Shown here: piece by piece, positions 43,801 through 58,756 of the stretch
Position numbering within the stretch: the first letter of the stretch is position 1
Layout of the letters: each line of letters begins with the position of its first letter
NCBI RefSeq assembly: GCF_050436995.1
Contig: NC_134754.1
Coordinates: 3,713,001-3,777,000, forward strand
Reading direction: 5' to 3'
Length of the DNA stretch: 64,000 nt
Origin: Anticarsia gemmatalis
Taxonomy: Eukaryota; Arthropoda; Insecta; Lepidoptera; Erebidae
Position numbers and translations under genes: made by a program
The notes under the pieces: model-generated
What the model was told of the DNA's origin: nothing
What the model saw: the letters and a program-made list of their open reading frames with translations, nothing else
The model's database searches: none

Positions 43801-46800
43801 TAATATCGAGCAAAACTATCAAAAACACATAAAACAGTATTACTATCATAAAATAACTTGTAAGAAAACTAAAAATCATGTTGCCAATTTCGCCAGAAAG
43901 CAATTTGAGCTAAACCTCTTAGCAAAATAAACAGTATTAATCTCAGCTACCTCATAAGTTGGGCAGTCCACTACATCAAACTTAAGAGCATTAAATGTAA
44001 AAAGACCACACCAGTTCGCCCTCGAACTTGGCGAATTGCCAATAGCTGCCCGCCTGAATTCTGAGACCACCATAAGACCAATGAAGGAATTCGATTTCTC
44101 CGTAATAAAGTAGGAGTAAGTTTGCAGCCACTGATTTAGTAATGATACTTATAACTTTTCACCTGTGATGAAGTTTGGCGAGGTTTCTAATCAATGCTGG
44201 TACGACTTATACTTTTGGCAAGCGTCTTGGTTAAGTTGCACTGATTTGTTTTTATACATGTTAACTTTTACCGAAGTCGCTTATTTTCTAAGGCGGTGCA
44301 ATATTGTGTTTTTTTATGTGTATTGATATTAAAAAGTGCAAGTTATCCAATACGGATAATAAGATGATAAAATCTTACTGAGAAACACCTTTTTCCTACA
44401 TTTTTAATTCTCGTACTTCTTTGCATTTAGTATAAAACGTTTGATTTTGGTAAGTGCTAGGAAAATTTGTATTCGGTTACCATCGTCGCGCGTCGTGGAA
44501 TTTAAAAATATCCTTGAAATTTTATCGGGCTACGTGTAGAAATAGAAGAAATCCTTTACTGTTTGAAATTTTAGTCTCAAATGTTTTGTAGGTTTCTTGA
44601 TATTAATTTATTGACATGAAATGTAATATTTAATAATAAATTCATTAAATAGCCATAAAATTGACTAGTTAGGACTGCGAAATGCAAATTTTTCATTCAT
44701 AGTAGATCTATGCTATGCAAAAAACGTATTTTAGACGTTGTGAAGTTACAATAAATGTATGTAGGTCAGAATTTCCTTTTTACGAAACCAAATACTTAGT
44801 TTGAAGCAGTAAAACAAAATGTACGCATAATGATAACGCAAAGTTACCCAGCTCCTCGGATAACCTGAACAAAAACCAACAATTTAGCCCGAATAAAACT
44901 TTTTAGGCTCCAAATTGTTAAGCTTTAAGAATATCCGTAGGTTTCAGGCCATCTCATTAAAATACCGCAGAATATCATTGCCCTCATTACAAAGAGAGGA
45001 ATAAGTGATATCGTCTAAAGAAATCGCGAGTTGCGCAAAAGGAGCAACAGAAAAAAATAATGTCGCTCTAAATTGAATCATTTGTAATATTCATTCTTTT
45101 TTACTCTTGCTTTTGCGGACGGTTTTCAAATGTTGGACCCTTGATGTTAAGTAACTGGATATGTAATCTTTGGAAAAAAAAGTAAGGGATAGATTGCGAA
45201 AGGACTGCGGTGTGGTCTCAATTAAGTGATAAAATTTTATTACTCATTTGATGATCGACTTGTGTGGGTCCTAATGTGTTTTCGTTGGCTTTAGCTAATT
45301 GATATTAGACCATTACTTAATAATTAAATATTCATTTGTGTAACCTTAAATATAATGTAACGCGCCACGCCGCTTCCACTGATTTATATTTAAAAAAATC
45401 ACAAATATTTGAATTAGGTGTGGTTGAACGTTGTGACGAATGTGATTACGTTTGTAAAAGATAGTGTGGGAGACGTCTTTGAAAAAAATATTTGGTAAAT
45501 AGAAAATACAGGTAGTACTTCGAAATTTCCGGATCAGATTAGGTATTGTAATACATGTCTGTCGGTATAACATTTCTAAACCTATCTAGAGTGTTAGTTC
45601 TATGTTAAACAAGCGTATCTCCTTCAAAGAACTCGATTCGATAATCAACTGTCTTCAGGAATTCACGACGTCACACCGCCGGAAGAGAAAAGGAGAATAA
45701 TCCGCTTCTAAGTATCTTTTATTAATGCTTCAGACTGATATGCCTTTTGTCAGATCTTTAATAGGATGTGACAAAACGTAATGAAATCTGAATACTAAAA
45801 GATTAGAAATATGGTAATAGGTAGGTATTTTAATGTTATCTTACTGAACGTATTTTTCTTATAAAGTTTGAGTACAGAGATTTCCTCAATTAATCAAACT
45901 ATTTACTATTACGAATTTTGTCTACAATAAAACTCATAAGTTTCCTGACATACAAGTTTTTCATGACATTTTTATTCGTAACTCATTCAGGGAAAGTCAC
46001 TAGTTGTAACACAACTATCATAATACCTAGTTTACCATTTCAAAGAAGAAATGTTATTTCCACAAGAATGTTACAGTACAAACACCAGTAAAAACATTTC
46101 CACTTAAAACTTCCAACGAATTTACGTCTAACATTTAGAACGACTAAATAAGGTACCAAGAAGTCTTGATTTCTTGCTCTTGTCTCGACTTAGGGGGAAA
46201 TAAAACTGTCGTTTCATAGTGAAACGGGGTCGGACATGTTACTGCACCCGCTGGTATGCGGGGTTCCAGTTGACCTCCCCCTTTTGTGGAGGGGAGGTTC
46301 CCTAAGCAACGTCACGCGCGATTCCGAGGCGCACAAATCACGCAAGACGTGCACGCGAGCCACAACCCTACTAAGAACATTAAAAAATCAATTAAAAACG
46401 AACAAGTACACACTGTATAAAATACACTGCTCTTTTTATATAAAGAAATAGCCGAAAGCGTAAACAAAACAGGCAATGGTATGTTCCAATTTCGATTTGG
46501 GTGCAGAAATTTGTTAACGCGCAAAGGCTCGGCGCAATGCCCAAAGCGATATGTCAATAGGTCTGTTTATTTTGCAGTAAACGCCTCCTTTTTCTAATAA
46601 AAAAATACCGTTGAAATAATAAGTTAGCTGTCGCGGACACAATAGATAGCACGCCACATTCTTTGTCAGGCAGACAACACGAAACCCTATGCAAATGTGA
46701 CTCGTAGACTTTTTAGCTTTTTGTAGCGTTACTTGTTTTATAGTTCCTCTTTTGTTGTTGAAGGTTCAACGATTACCGTGAATTTAGGTGACATTTCCAC

Positions 46801-49800
46801 CAAAGTAATTGTGTCGTTGCAAACGAAGGTTTATTTATTTTTCCGTTTAATCAGACTGAGGACGATAGTATTAACGGATCATACATAAACATTGACTAAT
46901 GAAAAGCATATAGGTATTGAATTTGTGGCTAATGGGTTACGATAGTTGATTCTATAATTATAATATTTTGCATGCATTTGTTTTTTTACATTTTTACTAA
47001 GCTCTAGTAAGTAAAGTTTGAATAGCCACTAGGACAAATAGGTAGCATATGAAATTTAATGTAGTACAAGAATGACGAATAGACTGACCATCTGAATTAA
47101 ATTAGCACAGTGAGCATATTAGCATAGAAATCTCAAAGAAATATGTCCGAGTAGGAAATAAAAAATATTAATGTCTAGGAGTGGAACTAGTTAGTTCGAC
47201 AAATTAGACCAAAAATAGTACTAAAATTTACCAACTAGGTTTACTATTTGACTTTTTTAATGCTCGCGTGACTACCTCAGATTAATAGTGATAAAAGACT
47301 CTTGTTCCGAATCGTTGTTATTAATTGTGTCGTGTTATCTGAATGGAACAGTTCAGCTATAAAGTAAGAAATATTGCGGCATTGTGATCTGATTGTTTTA
47401 TTGTTGAGAATGTTGTTCTTTATTAGTTTCTCTGTGAATTCTTGTTAGAGTTCCCGCACACGATTGTTTAAAACATAATACAATATTTTCTGTACATGAT
47501 CCGCATTGAATAGATTGATATGTTGCACGTATACTACGCGGTTAAGTTGCGTATGTTAGTGGTGTTGTTAGTGCGTATGTTTTAAGTAAAGCTTTAGTGA
47601 TAATGAATATGAGTAAACGTATTGCGGGTACCGATTTTGGATTCAATCTTATTTGAGAAGGCATAGATAGGACTGGCGTCTACCAGTCCTAAGCTATGTA
47701 ACAAAAAGCCTAACATCTCAAATAAGTCTAGTAGGCCAAGTAGACACTTGGAATGACAAATATAAATAAGTTCTTAAAACCGTACCCTTAAGTGTAATTG
47801 TACGTACGTAACGCTGATCGTAGCTGCAAACCTCTTAACAGAAAAAGTTCCATTCATTCATACTATTAAATCAGCAAAAACAAACCCTATACAAACGGAA
47901 TAAAATTATTCAAATTTCAGAACTACCGCAATACAAAGTCACAGCGATTTTTTAGTCTAATAACAGTGGAGTTACGCATTCCACCCACTGTCACACCAAA
48001 GGCGGGCAGCAATTTAAAACAATAAGCACGCTTTCATTCCTAAACGATACTTTATGTATTGTGAACACGCAACCTTATTATATCGGACTTGAAACGGCTA
48101 AGCAAATGCTTGGTATAGCTTACTAGAAATTGTAGTAGAATTCTGTGTAGAAGTTTTACAACAGTAAGTATGCTAATTATCGGGATTATTTTTTACCTGG
48201 TGCAATTGTTAAGTAGGTACCTGGCTAAGAGTTAATTGAATTGAAAGATATGTAAGTTTAGACGTCAACAAAAGATTTTTAACCTGAAAAGCATTTAGTT
48301 GCTGAGCTCACTGTGTACACTGCGCTTGGCGCGTCCTCACCTATATATGTATGTATGTACGCAGGATATGTAAAAAAACAATGAAACAAGAAATGACGTT
48401 TCAAATACTTATCATAAAACACGTCTCGTTAAACATCTTATATGTGAAATAAACTGAAGCAACAAAATAGTACACGCAACTTTTACGCGTTCTCATAAAC
48501 ATGTTAGGGCTATCATCGACCCTAAACTTTGGAGGGTTTTAAAGATTAAAGCCATTAAATTTTTATGAAGACCCCTGTCAGTGAGGCGGCAATACTTTGA
48601 TAAGGAACCCTGAGTCAGGACTTTTCTTGTACTTTCTAAGATACACTGCTATCTGAACTTCCGAAGTGAAATTTGTTAAAGGAAAGTATTATTTATTATC
48701 TTCGCGATAAGGTTTATGAGGTCGTGCACTTTTGTTGTAATTTCAACTGAAAAGCAAATTCAAAAGGCTGTATTTTTTTCCGTTTACATAACTTGATGAT
48801 ATAAGTTGCTGTATTTAACGCAACCTAGTATTTCTTGACTTCTTTATAAAAGAAGTAATAGATAATGGCCGCAGCTATTACATTGCTGTGGTAGTTTAAG
48901 ACCAGCTAGTTAACCAGGCTAACAATATAACCGGACCTATTTTCTCATCCTTCAACCTACCAATTAAGAAAACTATTTTTATACAAAGTCTAGGTTCAAA
49001 AGTATTTCTTCAGTTTCTTGGAAACTAGCACAAGACGGTCCATTCACAAAGGTTTCGGCTCTCGTTTGCAAGAACTAGAAATACAAAGGGTAAAAGCATT
49101 ATTCGTCTATTTTGGTGGTACCTCGTTACTGAACCTGATTATGCGGGCTCACTTGTGTTAAACATCTTTTGTGAGTAGTTTCTAGCGGAAAAATTGTAGG
49201 TCACTTAAATAGGGTTGTGTTGACAGTATTTTTCTTAAGAAGAAATTTGGGATAGTAATGAAGTTATAGTTTTGCTATTTATAAAACCATTTCTATGCTA
49301 TATTGTTGAAGGTTTCTTTTCTGGTCTCTGTTATAGAAACAAAAGGCCACTGTATGGGTATATTCTTTGTATTATGTAGTGATGATCAGTCTTTCATTAT
49401 CTATTAGATATGTACGTTAACCAAATGCGCACTACCCTTATTGAACATCAAACCTGGGAGGGCAATCACGTATGTCAGTTGACAAATAGTGTACATCAAA
49501 TTGATGGTCATAATTCAGTACATTGCTGCTTTGAAGTACCGCGGTAATCACTGTAATGTAAGGGAGAAAAAAATGTACAGCATAGTGCCTTTCAAATAGT
49601 TGTCGACTGAGATACGCGATATCCCCCCAGAGCCTCTACATCCGTATCATATCATAGCTATTTAGGTCATAAGACCATTCCTATATGTTTCTAAAGACTC
49701 CGTTCTAATAATTTTAAGTCTTGAAAGCTAACTAACACCCTTGTTTGAGTTTAGAAACCTCTCCAATCAAATTAACAGTGACGTGAAGTTTGCTTACTTC

Positions 49801-52800
49801 ATCAGCTAATGCAAGTTCAAAGCTATGGACTTCCAAATTGTGTTGTCTGTTAGTATACGAACATAAGCGCTCTTGTGACATGTATGTTGCTTTAGCAACT
49901 AGTTGAACTTATGCTTAAAAGACAAAGGCAGTACTTTGATCCCTAGAATATTTTTCTGGGCATATTAAAAAAGTGGGTTCATCTGAATTATGTGTGTAGC
50001 GTAATTTTGACAAAGTTACAAGAACTTTGACTGATCAAATGCATTATTTAAAAATTGAATTACGTATAAAGTAGACGCGATCTATTTTACTTTCACTGCA
50101 TAAATGCTAAATAACTTAGTTGAGACTTGCTACCGCGATATATGTTGCGTTAAAATAGGATAGAGAATGAAATAATCGAAGATAATGGGTGAGAATATTT
50201 GATTTATAAATCATTAAAATACTGAACAAATTGAATCAACATTCAAAAGTCAACTAAACAATGAGATTATAAACCAAAAACCGCAACAACAAACATTATT
50301 AAATGTAACAAACACCTCATATATTTGCATTAGTTTACTCATAACACAATTTAATACACGAACGTTTTACCCCGTCATGTATTTATTACACCGCAAACTG
50401 ACAATCCCAATATAATCTAAATCTAATTTGAATATTGTAATATTCAATATCAGCGGTCAAATTTCATAGTTCATTGGTAATTCAATAATAGATAATGTTT
50501 GCGTTCGTATGTGAACCATAATTATTAAACAGTCAAATCATGATAATCCAAATGTTGGATAAATATTATAAATATTATGATCGTTTTGTATTTAGCATCC
50601 TATAATGTGGCAATTTTAAAATATATAAAATATATTTTTAATTCCATAGTATAACACAAAACATAGGTTGTGATCTTTAAAACAATAATGATATTATTCC
50701 GTTACTCTTAATTTTATTTACCTCCAAATAAAAAAAAATATATATTATCGGAAAATTCAGGAACAAATCTTGTTCAGTTGTTCCGGACTTTTTAATTTAA
50801 TTCTAACACCCTATATCTAGCGGTCGCACTTATTCTTAATCAATGATATTATTTCACAACTAATAAATCACATACAAAACAATATTATCTATTAACACTC
50901 CAATAGCCATATCATGTAAACAAAGTGTAGAAACTAGGCCACAGTTTCAATCACGGCCAGCTTTCAAATTTGTACCAACAGTGTTTTCATTTTATCTATT
51001 TGTGTGCGTATATTGCAACTATCAATTACTTTGATGATATCCTATTGGCCAGCGGCCTATGTGAAGCCAATTTAGTTTAATAGATATCTATTCAACCACG
51101 TTTTAGAGTGTTTAGTCAAAATATATGGATTTTAAATCTATCTTAGTAGGTTTTGATAATAGTTTGTTAGTTTATTTCAAGCTTTATGACTATTGTTTTA
51201 ATAAATCTATGCTTAAGTAAGTAGTTTTTTAACTAGTATTTATTAATTAAAATAAAAGTAATTAAGTAGTTCTTTACGGATCACAAGATCCATTAAACCA
51301 TTTAAGATCCATAATGAACATAAAAACTGTAAAAATCAAACAACATAAACCTAACAGGCTTAAGAATTAAAATATAGAGGACATATAAATGAATATTATT
51401 TGAACCAATTTTCCGCTAGAACAAGTTCACATCATTCATTAACATTACGTTCGCACCACTATTAATATGCAAGACCACACTTCTCATCAGTGTAAATCGG
51501 CCTTATCGATAAGTTTAATAACCGTCGTCAAAGAGCCCGCGACGGGTCGCTGATGTACACCCGGCTTTAATCAATGGAAAGATAACGTCTTAAGATTGAA
51601 AAATTCCGATTATCATTAGACGCTAAACGGTGCAATTGAGGCCTCAATTTTGAGTTTTTTATAGAATATTTGTGAACGTTAATAATGCTAAATATTGGGT
51701 ATGCAAAATGCATCGTGCATAATATTTTGGTTGCTGCGTACAGGGGTAATTTGAGTGACCACTTCCATCAAGCTTTGTCACGCGCTGGCGATGCAAATAT
51801 AAATCACTTCTCATGAATTTTGAGATAATATGCTGTTAGGTCGAACATAAGTGGGAATTATTTTCAACATTCCTTTTAACTGAGCCGCGCGACGACGCAA
51901 ATAATATTATTTGTGTTTTTTTAACGTTACGTATATCCTTGTGAAATTGAGTCTTGTAAGGTTAATGTTTAACCGGTCAAGCACCTAGTATTAAAGTTAC
52001 TTAAGTTGGAATTATTTATTTTTATCGACTATCGAAATTATTTTAATCGTGTATATAACAGTGATTCCGATTCAAATCCAGAAGTTAAAATACGGCTTCG
52101 TTCTAGTTATGGTTTGCACTAGCTTAACGGATTCCACAACTGCCTTTTCATCTCAACACTAACGGTCAAAGTCTTTCAATACGTTAAAAAATAACAAAAT
52201 GCGATCTTAATTAAGTATAATTTATTCATTTACCGTGTACTAAAGACAGAGATACGACACAACTTATGGGCTTTTATAAACGCCTTATACAGATCTTCAA
52301 AGATAATACTGATTTATAACGAAAAGGGAAGCTATTGAACGAAATTAAGTTATTTGTTTGAATAAAAAATCATGGAGCTGGTCTTTTGCGTAGCGATATC
52401 TATAATCTCATCTTATTGGGAGGTTTTGTTTTATTCGTACACAAGGCTTGAGGAACGGCTGTAATAAAGGTAAGGCCAGTATACAGTAGGCAGATTACTC
52501 TAGATGGAAAGATACTATACAAAATTGCGGGATATACGACCTTTTAGTATCATAAAAGCCGATACTGTATTGAATTTAAGTAGTAAAGGATCAGATAGTA
52601 AAGTTAAAAGTTGATATACTATTTATATTTAGGTTCTCAATATAAAATTCTGCTGCATTGCACTATTTCACTATGATTAAGCAATAACTTATTTTCTTCT
52701 TTTATAGAATCTAAAGGCGAATGTTGGTTGGGGCACTTTTGTATGCGGGGACAAATTCAAGGCTTTTCTTATTTCGTGAGAAGCAGAAGGACAGTGATGG

Positions 52801-53566
52801 GAAAGAAATGCATTTAATTTACTGTTACTTTATTGTACTTACTCGTGTTAATTCAATGTAGCGGCATAATTTTATTTCGTTTCTCGATTGTCAGTGAGAT
52901 AGCCACATTATTTTATATTCGGAATCAAAATAATTATTCATATTCAGTGCAGCAATTTACAGCGTCCCGTTATCTTAACGGATGTTTCACGATAAACAAA
53001 AAAAACAAACAAATTATTTTATCTAAATCGTATGCGGAACGGTGTTACAATATTTTACGAGATTCCGATACACATTCAAAACATTCAGCTTTAATTATAA
53101 GCTTGTGGAATCAGTGAATGCATCTGGACAAAGTTTGGACCTTAATTGCCATAAATAACTTCGTTCCGTTTATCGATCTCAAAACATTTCAATGTCGATG
53201 TTTTAATTAAAATATCGATTCTTTTCTTTTTTTTCGTTGCGAAAGAGTACTGATTTTTAAACTGTGAAACGGTTTTCTTAAATTACCAAGATGTTGATGT
53301 ATTTTTGATAAGAGCGAGCTGAAACTGTCAAGTTCAATTAATGACATACTTAAGTTCACCTTTTCGATTTTGAGATTGTAATTATAATTTAATTCGATGT
53401 AATAATAAGAAGGTCGTGTAAGATGTGGGACAACAAAATAAACCATTTAAAATTTATGATTTTTTTTGTAATATGCAAGAATTTAACCAATTTAATCAGA
53501 GTAAAAAAAATCAAGTTACCTGATGAGAACATTTGTCACAAACTATTAAATCTTGTTGAATAAGCC

Positions 53567-53609
53567 GTACTTCTTGTTATTTCCTAACCTAGGAAATAAC
53601 AAGAAGTAC
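53567..53609. repeat. Perfect 20-bp palindrome
   Basis: Arms 53567-53586 and 53590-53609 are perfect complements around a 3-nt spacer, ACC. Like the pair near 39 kb, it has perfect arms and almost no loop. Confidence 0.9.
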
Positions 53610-56600
53610 AGCCATTTTCCGTAAATTGCAATTTTTCCGTAAAATAAAGTTCAAGCAATAATTCAAATGCACCCAAATTCACAATGCAGTGAGATAGTCA
53701 CCCTTTTTCACTCTGAAAGCATTTGGCGACAGCAATCTTTAATGAATTGTGAAAGAAGAGAAATTGCTGCTACGTTTTTTATTTCCACTTCAACTGAAAT
53801 CAAATAAAATAAAGCAAAGTTCCAACGAAATATTTATTTGCAGTAAAAATACTTTCGTGAAATTACAGGTGCATCTGAAATAAAATAAAGATTTTTTTAA
53901 AAGCAACTATAAATTAGAACAAGCAGTTTTTCAAATAATTTATCAACTGTTGTATTAATAAAATCGGATATTTGTAACATTGTTGTCAAGATATCAAGAT
54001 ATCAAGATTCGGAGATAATTAAATGTAGAATAACTTATGCAAGTATATAAGTAATCTCTTAGTTTAGCTTTCCAATACTTATCCAGAGGTAGTAAAACCA
54101 CTGTTAAGCGTTCTTACTGACAACGAACGATATACACAAGAGTGTATGATATGATCTGAGTAGCGTCAAGTCGTCCAGTCGAGAGGTCTTAATTAAAGAC
54201 ATCATATCCAGAAACAGTCACAGATGGCATTGGACAGTCGAAAGTGCCCTAACACTTGGCTACACACTAGTTCGGATAAATGCTGCGTTTATTATGTACA
54301 ATTGTTTACTTTCTAAGTGATCAAAGACGAAATGAAAATACCTCCTGAATGGTTAGGACTCGAGGGCTCCTGCTCTGTTGCTTAGTTTTCTGTCAAAAAA
54401 ATATTTCTTCCGCTACGACTCTTCACTTTTCGTCACAAAATATATATATTTACTAATGCTATATATGCTCATTTAATTTTATTTACTTCACGATTCATGG
54501 AAAACCGTTTAGAGAAATCTATCTATACAATTCTAAACATATTAAGTTTTACCGAGCCTAAGTTTTCGGCAGTTTGGCTTTTAAAGTTTTATCTTCGTCA
54601 CCTAGAAAAAGGACTATCAAAACTAAAAAAAAACCTACGTCAAATTCAGATATAATAGAAAAATCCTTCTAGCGTTTATTCTCAACAGTGCGTAACCCTT
54701 GATTGTAGACGCATAGTTCCCAAGTTACACGGCCAATAGGTCTCACAGTTTGAATAGTTGGACTTAAGCCTTACACACGAGACCTTAGGTTCGTTCAAAT
54801 AGTCCACTAACTATATCGCTGTTCGTCTTAATTGAAGGCCTTGTTCTCTTTGACATGTAGAACTTTTGATCGTTGAAAAGGACTTGTGGTTTATTATAGT
54901 AGGTACAAGTGGTGGGCGTGATGTGTGGATAAATAAATTAAATATTGATGTTATATAAGAGTTCAAACAATACATATTAACTTAAAATTGTTGGTAAATA
55001 CTGTTATTTTATTGTTCTTTCAACTTATTCATGGATGGAATGAACAGAGTTCCGCAATAAAACTTTATTTATTTTACCATCAAAAATAGTTCAGCGTCTA
55101 TTCGCCGTAATCATAAGGTTTGTCTGCTATTGAATTAAAAAAAATCCAATAACAATTACAATATAAGTCCAATTATCATGATAAAAATACAGTTTTGCTA
55201 TCGTTTCGGAAAACACAGCTATAAATTATCATCATTTTCAATAATTGCAACTTGAGGATGCACTACATAAAACTCATACAACGAAGCGTAACATTGCACC
55301 TCATGTTCCGTTAATCAGTACACCCCATTTGTAAAAGTCAATGAAGGGGTAGGTTAGGGTTCTCATAAGTAATTGACTAGCATCCCCTAAGTGCTGGAAA
55401 CGTACTACACAAATAGGATGAGCTGGCACCCCTATTGGTTTCTAACCTAATTGTATGACCGCGAACAGTGTTTGGAATACTGAATGCTCTTCAGGGACTC
55501 AATTGTAGAGCGGAATATTAATTAAACTAATACGTCATGACGTAATTTGGGGTTTACGTATTGGGGTAATAAATATGTTTCTATCGTAAAGCAGACTAAA
55601 ATCTAATAAAATTAAGTACCGCAAATTATGAGTTCAAAATTGATTTTTTTTAATAATACTTATACTCGTAGATAGTAATTATTTAAATATAAGCTATCCT
55701 GGTACCTAGTGTCTATCAACTTCATAAACAGGTCGTTCCTTGTTGAAAATTAAAAAGAAAATTTTGATGATAACGATTTTTTTGGCAAAGCTAGTTTTCT
55801 ATGTGCTACACTACTTGCCCAGCAAAAGGACAGCTGTAATGGGTTAGAATTAAATTCGTATGCTTCACCCAGTACCTACTCGATAAATATACACGAGATA
55901 CAACAATATGCTATATCAACAACTACATCACTTTACAGCTGCAAAATAGAGCAAAATAAACACAAAACACCATACAGTATCAAACACATTGTGTCGAGTA
56001 TATTAATTCGCGACTAGTTTCGCTCCAGTGACGTCACAAATTCAGGAAATAGCTTCCATTGGCTGAACAAACTTTCTATACTGTATTCCTTTAGAGTACA
56101 TTGGAAGTAATGTAAGTTCGCAGACGGGTACGTCGACTCGTTTCTAACCAATTTTTGTTGGCAGTGAATAATTTAAGTTACAACTTTTAATAAAAGTTTT
56201 GCTCTTTCGAATATTGATTCTGCGAGGCAGAACGTTAGTGTTTCGTGGTATGATTGATCGATAGTTCTAAGGTTTCTATTTCTTCAGTGAATAGCACGTA
56301 AACAAAAATAAAATATTTTAGGACAAGTCATTACGAGGGCTTCGTTTAACAGCGCTTGTTGTAAAGATATCCACTGTTAATATCTCTCTGTACACTTTTT
56401 CAAATACATACATCTAAGACCAGACACAGACTGTATTCCCGTAGTTATACTTTTGTAAATATTGGCCTCTAGTAGAAGGAAATCGAAGCCACGGTACATA
56501 GTACAATCATTATCAAAATGCATCTCTTTGTCCACGTTTCACAGAAGCTCGGGAGAAGCATGGTATTTTGTAATTCTTGGAACCTATTTTAAGCTTTGTT

Positions 56601-57599
56601 ATGAGAGTTGGCCCCACTGAATGTCACCACAATTTTTCCAGGTATTTGCAAACATCTAGTGCTATTGTTGAACATGAATGTGTAACCCAATAAGTATTAA
56701 TTAATAAAACCTTTAAACTTTCATATTGCAAGATCATTACAGGTTGCGCTTGCCTTGGTCACCATTCAGCCCGCAACCACGGCCAATGTAACCGGCGCCG
56801 AAACGTAACGCATTCTAAGGTAAAAGGAGTTCGCGTTAATTCCCATTTTCTATCATATATTTATTTCACATAAAAAAATATCTAAAAGCAACTCGATTGA
56901 AATTCATTAACAACTCGATATCAATTTGATAGCATCTCGACATCTTGGTAGTAATTCATAATATCATCTCGAAGCACGAAATAGCCAGCAGAATCCATTA
57001 CTCTCAACGCATGTCATGCTAGTGTTAACTCATGCCCGTCTAAATACGTATGCAAAAAGTTAATTAAAGACTTCACTAGACATTGAATGAAGAGGAGTCC
57101 GCCCTTTGCGTATCGCGATTTATACGGACAGATATATACCGGCCTTTTTCATGCTCCCGCATTCATTAATGTGCCAATAGTGAGCTTAGTTGATCCCGTT
57201 TTGTTATACGCTAAAAAGTTGATTTATGCAAGTTTATACAGTGTTCAAATAGGGATTTGGCTTGGTATTGGCTGCCTTTTAAAAATGGAATGCAATATTT
57301 TTTTGGTATTTGGTTTAGGATTTTTATTACTTATAAAGTTATGTTTCCGAAAGAAAACATTTTGTATCAGACCCACTTAACGTGGATTAAGAACAGGTAA
57401 AAACAGCTTTAATAATTTTTTGGCCTTTGCCTAACCCCGATGGGAACAAGGCGTGCTTTTAACATACATATTTTATGTATACTTAGAGAAAATCATAACT
57501 GATTAATGCAATCGAATATGATTTCATAAATATAGTAAAGTTAAAGTACCTTTCGATCCTTTCACGCCAGTCGAGATAACATTTTCTGTTATTTCTGTT
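53610..57599. other. AT-rich DNA, no supported gene
   Basis: A short tandem array, TCAAGATA repeated about three times, lies at 53986-54007. The 97-codon plus-strand frame at 57087-57380 begins with ATG and is hydrophobic, but has no recognisable domain. No repeat family is identified. Confidence 0.5.
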
Positions 57600-57775
57600 T
57601 TAAAGGCAATCCCGCACTAAGAAAAGCTCTTGTGTTGCGGGGACTTTTAGAAACATAAAAACAATACACACAAAGTACAACCAGATCTGAAACATCTATT
57701 TTTGATGATTATGAATGCAACTACTCCCGACGCATTGGTAGGGGCACAACCCTAACCACTACGCCGCGGAGTATC
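57600..57775 (-). mobile_element. tRNA-derived SINE, copy 2 (older, minus strand)
   Basis: Read on the minus strand, this has an A-box-like TGGTTAGGGTTG (57748-57759), then GGTTGTACTTTGTGTG and a tail CCCCGCAACACAAGAGC followed by CTTAGTGCGGGA. The body and tail clearly match the copy at about 11700-11890, but the B box is lost and the middle differs. It is a decayed copy or a subfamily with a different tRNA-like head. Confidence 0.75.
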
Positions 57776-58478
57776 GAATCTGTATCCCGAAAGAGGCTTC
57801 ATCAAAAAGCGCGATTGACGTTGTGAACAAAAGCTAGTTTACTATAAAAGTTATTTTCAACCGACACGTGTCTCGTCTCTACAAAAGCCGACCTAAATAT
57901 TCGAAGCCTTTATGAATAATTACGAACATGTTCTTTATGATAATATTATCAATTATTATATAAGGTTCAGTTAACAGAACGAGTAAATAGAAGTCATTAA
58001 TTAATATGTAGAAGAATATCTTTTTGACTTTATTGAAATAATAACTAGGTATTGTACAGTTACCAGCAAAAGTCGCTTGACATTTTCTTAAGCCATCATG
58101 CCACCACTTGATTTTACAAGATAAGAAATCTATCTAAACAACTAAAACGTTAATATAAAGTATTCTCTACTGTAAAAACAATTTTCTTCAATGACTTTTG
58201 CTGCGAACTGTACTCTCTCCCATTATAAAATTAGTATTGATCTTTCTCTAACATGCTTGTCGTAAATTAATTTGCCTTGAAGGGAAAACAAAGAGTCTAT
58301 AATTAAATTATCAATATTATATTAAGAAAATAGTATAACAAGAGGAATTTCTACATAGTAACACTATTAACATGTCTCTTATTATCTGGCAACATTGATA
58401 GGGTAATTTTATTTGATGCGGGATAATTGTCTTTGACATAATTATATTTTTGGCTATTAAATAACGTATCCCATTTAA
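57776..58478. other. AT-rich DNA, no supported gene
   Basis: I see nothing beyond AT-rich unique sequence between the SINE and copy 2 of the composite element. Confidence 0.55.
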
Positions 58479-58481
58479 TCT

Positions 58482-58501
58482 GGGGGCACGGAAGTGCCCC
58501 C
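58482..58501. repeat. Terminal hairpin with GGAA loop, copy 2
   Basis: Identical stem and loop to 5222-5241, with arms 58482-58489 and 58494-58501. Confidence 0.85.
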
Positions 58502-58716
58502 GCAAGTCGAGCAAAAAAAAGCGGCACGGCCGTAACATCCTTTTCTCGAAGCAATTCGGGCTATTTTTGACACCCCTATAATTTCGTTGTGGATAAAACA
58601 AGAAGCCTGGATTTTCAGCAACTAATCAGTCATTGTATAAACACGGTATATTTAAAATTTCAGTCAATTTGAACCAGTAGTTTAAGAATGACAACTTGTT
58701 AAAATTTTGTATTTTG

Positions 58717-58756
58717 TCACTCACTGATTCACTGACTCACTGACTCACTGACTCAC
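58717..58756. repeat. 8-bp minisatellite, copy 2
   Basis: Four units (one CACTGATT, three CACTGACT) plus a partial CACC, against five units in copy 1. Confidence 0.85.

Larger units (their letters stand above)
39024..53566. other. AT-rich DNA, no supported gene
   Basis: Contents I can name: an imperfect hairpin at 40261-40307; a possible SINE-head remnant at about 40770-40800; a (GA)n run at 40828-40840; GC-richer non-repetitive patches at about 41930-42350, 43400-43640 and 51480-51600 that could be conserved non-coding DNA; a hairpin ACCTCCCC/GGGGAGGT at 46273-46298; and a TATG-type microsatellite near 48343-48360. All open frames are short and unremarkable. Confidence 0.5.

Noticed and set aside
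57087..57380. 97-codon hydrophobic plus-strand ORF
   Set aside because: T-rich sequence readily gives hydrophobic frames. No signal peptide pattern, homologous family or neighbouring exon is recognised.
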